Source: Thiorhodococcus mannitoliphagus
GTDB taxonomy: Bacteria > Pseudomonadota > Gammaproteobacteria > Chromatiales > Chromatiaceae
Length of the DNA stretch: 32,307 nucleotides
Assembly: GCF_010915725.1 (NCBI RefSeq)
Contig: NZ_JAAIJR010000061.1
Coordinates: forward strand, 1 to 32,307
Reading direction: 5' to 3'
A program made the translations under genes and the position numbers. Below the pieces are notes generated by a model. It was not told the DNA's origin. It saw nothing but the letters and a program-made list of their open reading frames with translations, and searched no databases. Below, piece by piece: positions 23,425-32,307 of the stretch; position 1 is the stretch's first letter; every line of letters begins with the position of its first letter.

Positions 23425-24780
23425 TCAAGCCTGCGGCTCAGTCTGATCTTCTAAGCCGGTCGCTAGGTCCCGCAACGTCAAGCCATTGAGTGCGTCGTCG
23501 AGGGCCGCCTCCAGTGCGGATTCGACACGGGCCACGCCAGGCTCCGGCGACGCTTCTTGAAAGCCACTCCAGGTCTCCTCGTAGCCGCGGACGTGCCGCA
23601 GCAGCTCGATGACCCTGATGCCTTCGGGCGCACGACCAAGCACGAATCCAGCTGTGTCGCTGTCCTGTCGGTCGATCTTGACGATGTAGCCGGCACGCTC
23701 CAGCATCTTCAGGACGCGCTGGATATTGAGGTTCGGAAGCTGCATCCGCTTCGATAGCAGCTCACAGTCACAGGGCGGCGCGCCGCTCAGATGGCGTTGT
23801 GTGATCTCGGCGGCGATCGCAAGCGCCAGGTGCTCGCGCAGCCGGTTGCTCAGGCGGATCTCGCGGTTTGCCGTCGTCAGGTATTCGGGATGCTGGTGGT
23901 AGAAGGCGACGCTGGTTCCGATCAGCAGGATGAGCCACCCCAGATAGACCCAGATCATGAAGAGCACCAGGATGGCGAGGCTCGAGTAGATCGCCATATA
24001 GCGGGTGGAGCCGGCCATGAAGGTCGAGAAAACGCCGCCCACGACCTCCCAAAGCAGACCGGCAATGAAGGCCCCGATGAGTGCCGAGGGGACGCGCACC
24101 CGCGTATTGGGGACGAACAGATAGACGAAGGCAAAGGTCAGGGAGATCATCAAGTAAGGCGCGAGAACGCTCGAGATCTCGATCAGCTTGCTCATCGGGG
24201 CCAAGTGCATGACGGATTGCACGAAGGTGTTGCTTCCCAGCGAGGCGGACAGGCCGACGGCGGAGAAGAAGAGCACGGGGCCGATCAAGAGTACGCTGAG
24301 GTACTGCGTGAAGCGCTGCCCGATGGGACGGATCTCCGTCACGCGCCAGGCGTAGTTGAAGGCCCCCTCAATCTTTTGGATGAGCGAAAGGACCGTGTAA
24401 AGCAGTAAGGCCAAACCGACCGAACCGAGCACGCCGACCCGCATGTTGTCGACGAATCTGATGATAAGGTCGGTGATCTCTGGTGCGGATGCTCCGAGCG
24501 GCTGGAGCGCGCTCATCAACAGCGGCTCGACCTGGTTGTGGACGCCGAAGCCCTTGAGCACGGAGAAGCTAACGGCGAGCAGGGGCACCAGGGACAGCAG
24601 CGTGGTGTAGACCAGGCTCATGGCGTGCAGCGTGAGGTTGCCTTGCGTCAGATCCCTTGTGACCGCGTAGAGGAGCCGTCCCGTCCAGACGAGCTTGGCC
24701 TGCCAGGGCGGTCGTTGAGCCAGGTTTGGCCCCCAGAGCAAATGGTTAAGGCGTGTCGACAAGGTTGGATTGCGGTCCAT
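23425..24780 (-). CDS. YihY/BrkB-family inner-membrane protein with C-terminal winged-helix-like domain
   Basis: A 451-residue membrane protein. About six hydrophobic segments lie between residues 50 and 290, including SLVYTTLLSLVPLLAVSFS, the GSVGLALLLYTVLSLIQKIEGAFNYAW signature and LVLFMIWVYLGWLILLIG. This is the YihY (formerly wrongly RNase BN) or BrkB family; its function is not settled. The cytoplasmic C-terminus (about 310-400) looks like a winged helix of the Rrf2/MarR shape (CDCELLSKRMQLPNLNIQRV, LKMLERAGYIVKID), an extension found in a subset of the family. The ATG at 24780 follows directly from an upstream divergent region shared with the broken tlpA gene. Confidence 0.9.
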   Translation of the reverse strand: MDRNPTLSTRLNHLLWGPNLAQRPPWQAKLVWTGRLLYAVTRDLTQGNLTLHAMSLVYTTLLSLVPLLAVSFSVLKGFGVHNQVEPLLMSALQPLGASAPEITDLIIRFVDNMRVGVLGSVGLALLLYTVLSLIQKIEGAFNYAWRVTEIRPIGQRFTQYLSVLLIGPVLFFSAVGLSASLGSNTFVQSVMHLAPMSKLIEISSVLAPYLMISLTFAFVYLFVPNTRVRVPSALIGAFIAGLLWEVVGGVFSTFMAGSTRYMAIYSSLAILVLFMIWVYLGWLILLIGTSVAFYHQHPEYLTTANREIRLSNRLREHLALAIAAEITQRHLSGAPPCDCELLSKRMQLPNLNIQRVLKMLERAGYIVKIDRQDSDTAGFVLGRAPEGIRVIELLRHVRGYEETWSGFQEASPEPGVARVESALEAALDDALNGLTLRDLATGLEDQTEPQA

Positions 24781-25312
24781 GGCTTCCAGAAGGGCTTGAT
24801 GCGTGGTGGCTGAATTGTGACATGGACGGCAGGGAAGCGAAGCCTTTGAACCTCGGTCTTGCGGCTGGACGCGCCTCCAACGCGGCTGTCATGTCCTGCC
24901 ATCCGGAATCTCAAGGCCGATTCCCCCAGGCTCGGTCTCGCCTGTTGACGATGTCCGGCCAAAGATCATTGGCGACTGCCGGCTCTATCAGAAGGATTCA
25001 TCTCCATGACGTTCTCGAAGCGACCCAAAGGCTTCATCGCCGTTGTACCGACGCTTCTGCTGAGCTTCTCAGTGCTCGCCGGTGGCTTGATGCGGGTTCC
25101 GGGAACGCCAGCGGCGGCCGACTTCGAGCTGATGGCTCCGGGCGGTAGTGTCCATCGGTTAGCGGACTCCCTGGGCCGCCCGCTCGTCCTGAATTTCTGG
25201 GCCACCTGGTGTCCGCCCTGCCGGACGGAGATGCCCTCACTGCAGCGCGCCTATGAGCGGCTCGGAGAGGAGGGCATTGATGTCCTTGCCATCAGAAGCT
25301 GTCTGTAAACTC

Positions 25313-25346
25313 CTAGGGAGGCTTCGCCTCAGACCGACGAGTCATG
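25313..25346 (-). repeat. 34-bp dispersed repeat, copy B
   Basis: The reverse complement matches 621-654 at 32 of 34 positions, including the GAGGCGAAGCCTC hairpin and the flanking CTAG. It lies just inside the left terminal repeat of the insertion in tlpA. Its presence in two unrelated spots suggests either a second mobile hairpin or a fragment of the same element at the left end of the window. Confidence 0.75.
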
Positions 25347-25389
25347 CCATCGGGATCGCTATCGGGATCGGAATCGCTATCGTCGGTTC

Positions 25390-25425
25390 GATCCCGATCC
25401 CGATCCCGATCCCGATCCCGATCCC
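25390..25425 (+). repeat. Six tandem copies of GATCCC
   Basis: Six perfect head-to-tail hexamers. The stretch 25351-25382 just before them (CGGGATCG, CTATCGGG, ATCGGAATCG and so on) is largely complementary, so the two can fold into a long imperfect hairpin with a short GTCGGTT loop. Copy number at such arrays often varies between strains. Confidence 0.85.
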
Positions 25426-25757
25426 GGCGGCCTTGGATGGTCGGACGCTTCGTCGAAATTTGACTCATCTGCAAGCATTTTGCGACCTCAAGGATCCTAG
25501 GAGCCTCTACGATGATTTCCAGACAGCCTCTCAATGTGGGCGAGGACCCCGAGACGGTCGATCGCTTTCGGCAGGACTTCGGCCTCGAGCTTCCACTTCC
25601 CATCGATAGCGATGCCAGTGTCATGCGGAGCTATCCGATGAGCGGGCTACCGACGACCTTCGTCATCGACACCCAAGGCCGCTTGGCGCTGCGGACCACG
25701 GGTGAGCCGGTTTGGGATCATCCCGAGATTCTCGAGCCGGTGCGTGCCTTGAAGTGA

Positions 25758-26267
25758 CATCGCGTTCCATGCTGCTCCCTGAGCAGCGTTGAGCCGAGAT
25801 GCGGCAGTTTTGACCGCAGGCGTTTTAGCCGCAAAGGCGCGAACGGCACGAAGAGGAGCCCTGGCTCGATCGGCTCGGGTCGTGCCCGCTCTGTGCGGTT
25901 CCACGGCGCTCGGCCAGGTCAAAAGGAGCTCGTCACCGCGCCCTTTCTTGGCTGAATCATGTGGTGGGAACTGGCTTCCAATCCGTGCTGTCAAGCCTCA
26001 GTTGAGCGCCCTGAACGGCATCAAAAAAAGGCTTGACAAGGCCAGTTTCAAGGGGATGCAGATACATCTGTCTCGATCCTTCTTGGTGGCTTTAAGTCGC
26101 TGATTCAAAATAAGTTTCATCTCCCTCCTCGCCGACTCCACAAGCCCGCCTATCCGACCGCGGGCTTCGATGGATATTTCCGTATCTTCAGACCGGGGTC
26201 CAGTGGTTAGACTAGCCAGCCGCATTGGGTTACCCCCGTCAGATCCACTCACTATCACAGGGCATTC
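25758..26267. other. 510-base spacer upstream of dnaE, no convincing gene
   Basis: The spacer is less GC-rich than the flanking genes in its right half and contains an A7 run near 26020. Around 25806-25840 the motif TTTTGACCGCAGGC / TTTTAGCCGCAAAGG occurs as a near duplicate. A TTGACA at 26033 is the best -35 candidate but has no matching -10 at 16-18 bases. Several frames are open on both strands, but none has a recognisable protein or ribosome binding site. Promoter elements for dnaE should lie here. Confidence 0.4.
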
Positions 26268-29843
<3,576 letters not shown>

Positions 29844-29856
29844 GGAGACTGTTCGA

Positions 29857-29900
29857 CTTCGGGGCCGAAGCGATCAGACGAGGACATTGCGGCTGATCGC
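29857..29900. terminator. Two stem-loops between dnaE and the PqiA-like gene
   Basis: CTTCGG-GG-CCGAAG at 29857-29870 is followed by an 8-bp perfect inverted repeat GCGATCAG / CTGATCGC (29870-29877 with 29893-29900, 15-base loop). Both lie in the 95-base spacer after the dnaE stop. There is no T-run, so a transcript stabiliser, attenuator or rho-assisted terminator are all possible. Confidence 0.4.
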
Positions 29901-29938
29901 TCGGCCCAAATCAGCAGCGTCGGGGAGGTTCTAACCAA

Positions 29939-31300
29939 GTGTCTACCGCCTTTATCCTGAGACGACTCGCGGCCGTCTTGCTCTTTGTTGCAGCGGCGGT
30001 CTTGACGGTCCAGCTCGTCGCCGACCTCAACCGCATCAAGGTCCTCAAGACCGACCTGGCCGAGGTCTATCACGTGCGCTATGGCCTGCTGGATGCGGAT
30101 GAGTGGGTGGATCGGATCTCGGCGGTCATCGAGAAGCGTGTCAGCGAACTCGACTTGACCGAGGAGAATCGTCCTCAGGTGGTCAAGGCGGTCGAGCAAG
30201 TCCTGGAGACCATGCTGGTCGAACTCGAGCGCTACCTGCGGCGGCGCAATATCAAGCGCGGCGGAAGCTGGATGGACCAGCTGCAGGGCGCCCTACAGCA
30301 GGGCATCCAGGACATGCTGATCGACTTCGACAAGCTGCGGCGGCAAGTCCCTCAATACGCCGAGATCGTGGTCGACCAGCTCAGCAAGCCAGAGGTGCAG
30401 GAGGAGATCAAGGCGCAGCTCACCAGACTGATCCGTCAGACCTCTGACGCGACCTTTGCCAAGGTGGATCGCTCCGCGCTGAACGCGCTCATGCTGCGCT
30501 ATAGCTGCGTCGACCGGGAAAGCTGTGCCGCGACCCTGGAGGCGAGGATTGCCATGGAGCAGCGACCCTTGCAGCAGCGGCTTGGCATGCTCCTGGGTCT
30601 GGTGGCGCTGCTCTTTCTGCTGTGCATGACAGGGCGCTCCAGGAGTGAAGCGGGGGAGGGCGCGCCTGGGCGAGCAAGCTTCGATCCCTTCAAGCTCTTT
30701 CTGCTCACCGGCGCCACGGTCATCCTGCTGCTCGGCGGCATTCTGACGCCCATGATCGAGATCGAGGCCAGCATCACCGAGCTTCAGCTGACCTTCTTGG
30801 GCGAGCCCATCGTCTTCACGAATCAGACCCTCTATTTCCAGACCAAGAGCATCTTCGAGGTCGTGCGCATCCTGGTCGAGACCGGGGCCGCGGACATGCT
30901 GCTGGTCGCCGTGCTCATTACGCTCTTCAGCGTCGTCTTCCCGGCGATCAAGGTGGTGATGACCTACCTCTACTACTTCGACCTGCGTCAGGCGCGGGCG
31001 TCGGCGCTGGTCCGCTTCTTTGCGTTGCGCTCGGGCAAGTGGTCCATGGCTGATGTGCTGGTCATCGCCATCTTTATGGCCTATCTCGGCTTCGATGGGC
31101 TCATCGGGAGCCAGCTTCGCAGCCTCACCCGCCCGCCGGACGATGGCGGCTCGGCGTCCGGCGCGCTCGGGACGCAGATCCTGACCACCAATGGCACGGC
31201 GTTGGAGCCCGGATTCTATCTCTTCCTCGGCTTCGTGCTGGCAAGTCTGCTGTTATCGGCTACGCTGGAAAGGCACTTCGGGGAGTCCCATCCAACCTGA
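29939..31300 (+). CDS. PqiA-like membrane protein with large periplasmic helical region
   Basis: A 453-residue inner-membrane protein. TM1 lies at about residues 6-27. A charged, helical, mostly hydrophilic region of about 185 residues follows (for example VEQVLETMLVELERYLRRRN). Further membrane segments lie near 215-232, 251-270, 318-345, 370-388 and 424-443. The C-terminal half carries PqiA-family features: GGILTPMIEIEASI, the ITLFSVVFPAIKVVMTYLYY segment and SGKWSMADVLVIAIFMAYL. PqiA proteins belong to envelope lipid-transport and stress modules, but no PqiB/MCE or PqiC partner is adjacent. The start is GTG 29939 with GGGAGG upstream. The large inserted domain between TM1 and TM2 is unusual for PqiA. 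Confidence 0.8.
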   Translation: MSTAFILRRLAAVLLFVAAAVLTVQLVADLNRIKVLKTDLAEVYHVRYGLLDADEWVDRISAVIEKRVSELDLTEENRPQVVKAVEQVLETMLVELERYLRRRNIKRGGSWMDQLQGALQQGIQDMLIDFDKLRRQVPQYAEIVVDQLSKPEVQEEIKAQLTRLIRQTSDATFAKVDRSALNALMLRYSCVDRESCAATLEARIAMEQRPLQQRLGMLLGLVALLFLLCMTGRSRSEAGEGAPGRASFDPFKLFLLTGATVILLLGGILTPMIEIEASITELQLTFLGEPIVFTNQTLYFQTKSIFEVVRILVETGAADMLLVAVLITLFSVVFPAIKVVMTYLYYFDLRQARASALVRFFALRSGKWSMADVLVIAIFMAYLGFDGLIGSQLRSLTRPPDDGGSASGALGTQILTTNGTALEPGFYLFLGFVLASLLLSATLERHFGESHPT

Positions 31301-31324
31301 TCCTTGAGTCATTGGAGGCGAGTC

Positions 31325-31837
31325 GTGTCTTGGTTTAGGTCTTACTGGCTTCGTCTGCTTGCAGGTCTGCTTGGCACGACACTCTTGATGTCGGCAAGCC
31401 TGGTGATCGGCGCTGAATGGAGTGGGACCTTGCAGGATGGGTCGCGCGTCGAGGTCGACCCCTCGACGCACCGAGCCTGGCGCACGGATGGCCAGCAGAG
31501 AGCACCCCTTTGGGACGGCGTGCACCGCTTGGACGACGGCTCCGTGGTCATCGTCCAAGGCGGCAGGGCGGTGCAGAGCCAAGGCATGCTCGAGGCTTGG
31601 GATCCTGCCTCGCCCGTCTCCGTCCTGCCCCAAACCTCGGCCTGTTACGAACTCGTCGATCGCGTGTGCGGCCTGGACTTCCGCTGCAGCTTGTCCGATC
31701 CCTGCCGCCTTGCCAATGATCTCGTCGACATGGCCAAGGCGGCGCTGACAGCCAAGTCCACCTCACAGCTGGATGGCGGTGTCGAGGCACAGTGCCGCGA
31801 GGCGCTAACCAACGACTTCTTCGTGCCCTGCGAATAG
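31325..31837 (+). CDS. Small exported protein of unknown function
   Basis: A 170-residue protein starting at GTG 31325, chosen for GGAGG at 31314-31318 at ideal spacing; an upstream TTG at 31304 lacks one. The N-terminus is hydrophobic (LRLLAGLLGTTLLMSASLVIGA) and looks like a signal peptide. The mature part has a WSGTLQDGSRVEVDPSTHRAW beta segment and a C-terminal cysteine-rich stretch (CYELVDRVCGLDFRC, then DPCRL, QCRE and a final PCE). Six or more cysteines suggest a disulfide-stabilised periplasmic protein. It follows the PqiA-like gene by 24 bases and is probably co-transcribed with it. I do not recognise the family. Confidence 0.75.
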   Translation: MSWFRSYWLRLLAGLLGTTLLMSASLVIGAEWSGTLQDGSRVEVDPSTHRAWRTDGQQRAPLWDGVHRLDDGSVVIVQGGRAVQSQGMLEAWDPASPVSVLPQTSACYELVDRVCGLDFRCSLSDPCRLANDLVDMAKAALTAKSTSQLDGGVEAQCREALTNDFFVPCE

Positions 31838-32144
31838 TCGGGGGCCTAAACCTGGGGCGCGTCGTTGAGCCCGATCAATGGGAAGGGAACGCATCTCTCT
31901 CCGGTCTTCGCCCAGCCTTGTTGTCTGTCACATTCGTTCACCGGCCATTTCTCGAATTGTTTCACGCTGACGATGAGAGCCTTTCCCGGATTGCTCGCTG
32001 CGGTGAGGTAAAGGCAGGAGGTGGAATCGTGTGAGGCGATGGGGGCGGCTGAGGTAGAGGTCGTCAGGGGGTGCTGGGGGTTTCGAGCTTGGAGCCGAGC
32101 ACGGGCGTGCCCCGACGGGCGTTCGCCCGCCGAGGTGAGGTTAA
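31838..32144. other. Non-coding tail region, nothing clear
   Basis: About 300 bases without a credible gene on either strand. The only structure I see is a perfect inverted repeat CGGGCG-TT-CGCCCG at 32116-32129, which would lie just downstream of the candidate minus-strand ORF ending at 32145. It has no T-run. Confidence 0.35.
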
Positions 32145-32255
32145 TCAGAAGGAGCTGGGATCGTCGAAGTCGGTCTCGAAGAGGTCGCCCTGACGCTGCC
32201 GGAACGACTTCTCTTCGGCGTCGAGGTCACTGCAGAACTCCTGACATACGCCCAT
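32145..32255 (-). CDS. Candidate 36-residue small protein, unknown
   Basis: On the minus strand an ATG at 32255 opens a short frame ending TGA at 32145. It has a protein-like, strongly acidic composition: MGVCQEFCSDLDAEEKSFRQ, then RQGDLFETDFDDPSSF. Upstream, the frame is closed by a TAA six codons before the ATG, so this is not the end of a longer visible gene. There is no clear ribosome binding site. The composition is unlike the shadow frames in the window, which are Arg/Ala/Ser-rich, and this is the main reason for listing it. Confidence 0.4.
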   Translation of the reverse strand: MGVCQEFCSDLDAEEKSFRQRQGDLFETDFDDPSSF

Positions 32256-32271
32256 TAACTCGCTGAAATGG

Positions 32272-32280
32272 TGTTATAAT
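32272..32280 (+). promoter_or_regulatory. Extended -10 promoter pointing out of the right edge
   Basis: TG-T-TATAAT is a perfect extended -10 element. No good -35 is seen 17 bases upstream (CCATTA), which extended -10 promoters tolerate. The downstream bases are AT-rich (TTCTGGCTTGAATCGATAAATAAATACG). It would drive a gene beyond the window. Confidence 0.5.
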
Positions 32281-32307
32281 TCTGGCTTGAATCGATAAAT
32301 AAATACG

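Larger units (their letters stand above)
25294..25530. mobile_element. MITE-like 237-bp insertion inside tlpA
   Basis: Ends are AGAAGCTGTCTGTAAA at 25294-25309 and TTTCCAGACAGCCTCT at 25516-25531. Compared as inverted repeats, they match at 14 of 16 positions. TC at 25292-25293 and 25531-25532 may be a target duplication. GAGGCTGTCTG-type termini resemble those of some IS5-like elements in my memory. The interior has no transposase: it holds the 34-bp repeat copy B, then an imperfect inverted pair of GGGATCG-rich and GATCCC-rich blocks. The minus strand is open from the right end to a stop at 25313, encoding a low-complexity Asp-Arg and Ser-Asp peptide; I regard this as a by-product of the repeats. 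It would need an external transposase to move. Confidence 0.75.
25006..25757 (+). pseudogene. TlpA-like thioredoxin-family gene split by an insertion
   Basis: The first part (25006-25293) encodes 96 residues: an N-terminal signal or anchor (VVPTLLLSFSVLAGGLM), then the TlpA/ResA domain with LNFWATWCPPCRTEMPSLQ, including the WCPPC redox site, and GIDVLAI. The second part (25533-25757) encodes NVGEDPETVDRF and runs through MSGLPTTFVIDTQGRL, which holds the cis-proline, to the natural end. A 237-bp insert plus a 2-bp duplicated TC separates them and shifts the frame. Read through the insert, translation stops at TAA 25306-25308, after RSCL. Deleting the insert and one TC restores an ordinary 170-residue protein. 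The ribosome binding site AAGGA lies nine bases before ATG 25006. The truncated product would still contain the CxxC site but not the rest of the fold. Confidence 0.88.

Noticed and set aside
25390-25425. Hexamer array considered as a CRISPR
   Set aside because: Units are six bases with no spacers. No CRISPR-like array or cas gene is seen anywhere in the window.
25313-25530. Minus-strand Asp-Arg repeat peptide within the insertion as a gene
   Set aside because: The residue pattern follows directly from the hexamer repeats, and the frame spans the element end to end without a start signal.
26033-26060. TTGACA near 26033 as a dnaE promoter
   Set aside because: No -10 match at 16-18 bases; the nearest AT-rich hexamer is about 20 bases away.

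Overview
The window is GC-rich proteobacterial chromosome with a gammaproteobacterial flavour. A purple-sulfur-bacterium-like member of the Chromatiales is my guess, from the gene content and the transposon-littered spacers. That placement is inference only; no rRNA or tRNA gene is present to test it.

Layout. Positions 1-860 are a scrap zone: the first 12 codons of a leftward gene with a very strong ribosome binding site, a truncated IS110-type transposase, a remnant of a second transposase, and a 34-bp hairpin-bearing repeat. Positions 866-14295 hold one tightly coupled rightward operon of eight chemosensory and signalling genes: CheW, MCP, CheW, CheA-REC, CheB, CheR with a C-terminal extension, a giant hybrid kinase (REC-REC-PAS-like-HK-REC-REC-HPt), and a REC-PAS-GGDEF diguanylate cyclase. 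Gene content and several motifs match the Wsp surface-sensing type of chemosensory pathway, whose output is cyclic di-GMP rather than flagellar rotation. The four-receiver kinase inserted just before the cyclase is not part of the textbook Wsp set. A spacer with three stacked hairpins closes the operon.

Positions 14700-19236 run leftward: a triheme cytochrome c, an IS4/IS1634-like transposase tail, a YkgJ-type cysteine-cluster protein, phosphatidylserine decarboxylase, a SCO/thioredoxin-fold membrane protein without its cysteines, and a class V aminotransferase. The last four form a coupled operon. Positions 19388-24780 carry msrB, a secreted protein of unknown function (leftward), a circularly permuted ATP-grasp plus alpha-E pair, and a YihY/BrkB membrane protein (leftward).

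Positions 25006-25757 are a TlpA-like thioredoxin gene split by a 237-bp element. The element has imperfect 16-bp terminal inverted repeats, a six-copy hexamer array, and an inverted copy of the 34-bp repeat found at 621-654. Removing it restores a 170-residue protein. Positions 26268-29843 are dnaE, followed by a PqiA-like membrane protein and a small exported protein. The right edge has a candidate 36-residue ORF on the minus strand and a perfect extended -10 promoter pointing out of the window.

How it works together. The MCP and two CheW proteins would drive CheA autophosphorylation, CheR and CheB would adapt the receptor, and phosphate would flow to the cyclase receiver and possibly through the multi-receiver kinase. 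The cyclase has an intact GGDEF active site and an intact RxxD inhibitory site, so cyclic di-GMP output with product inhibition is expected.
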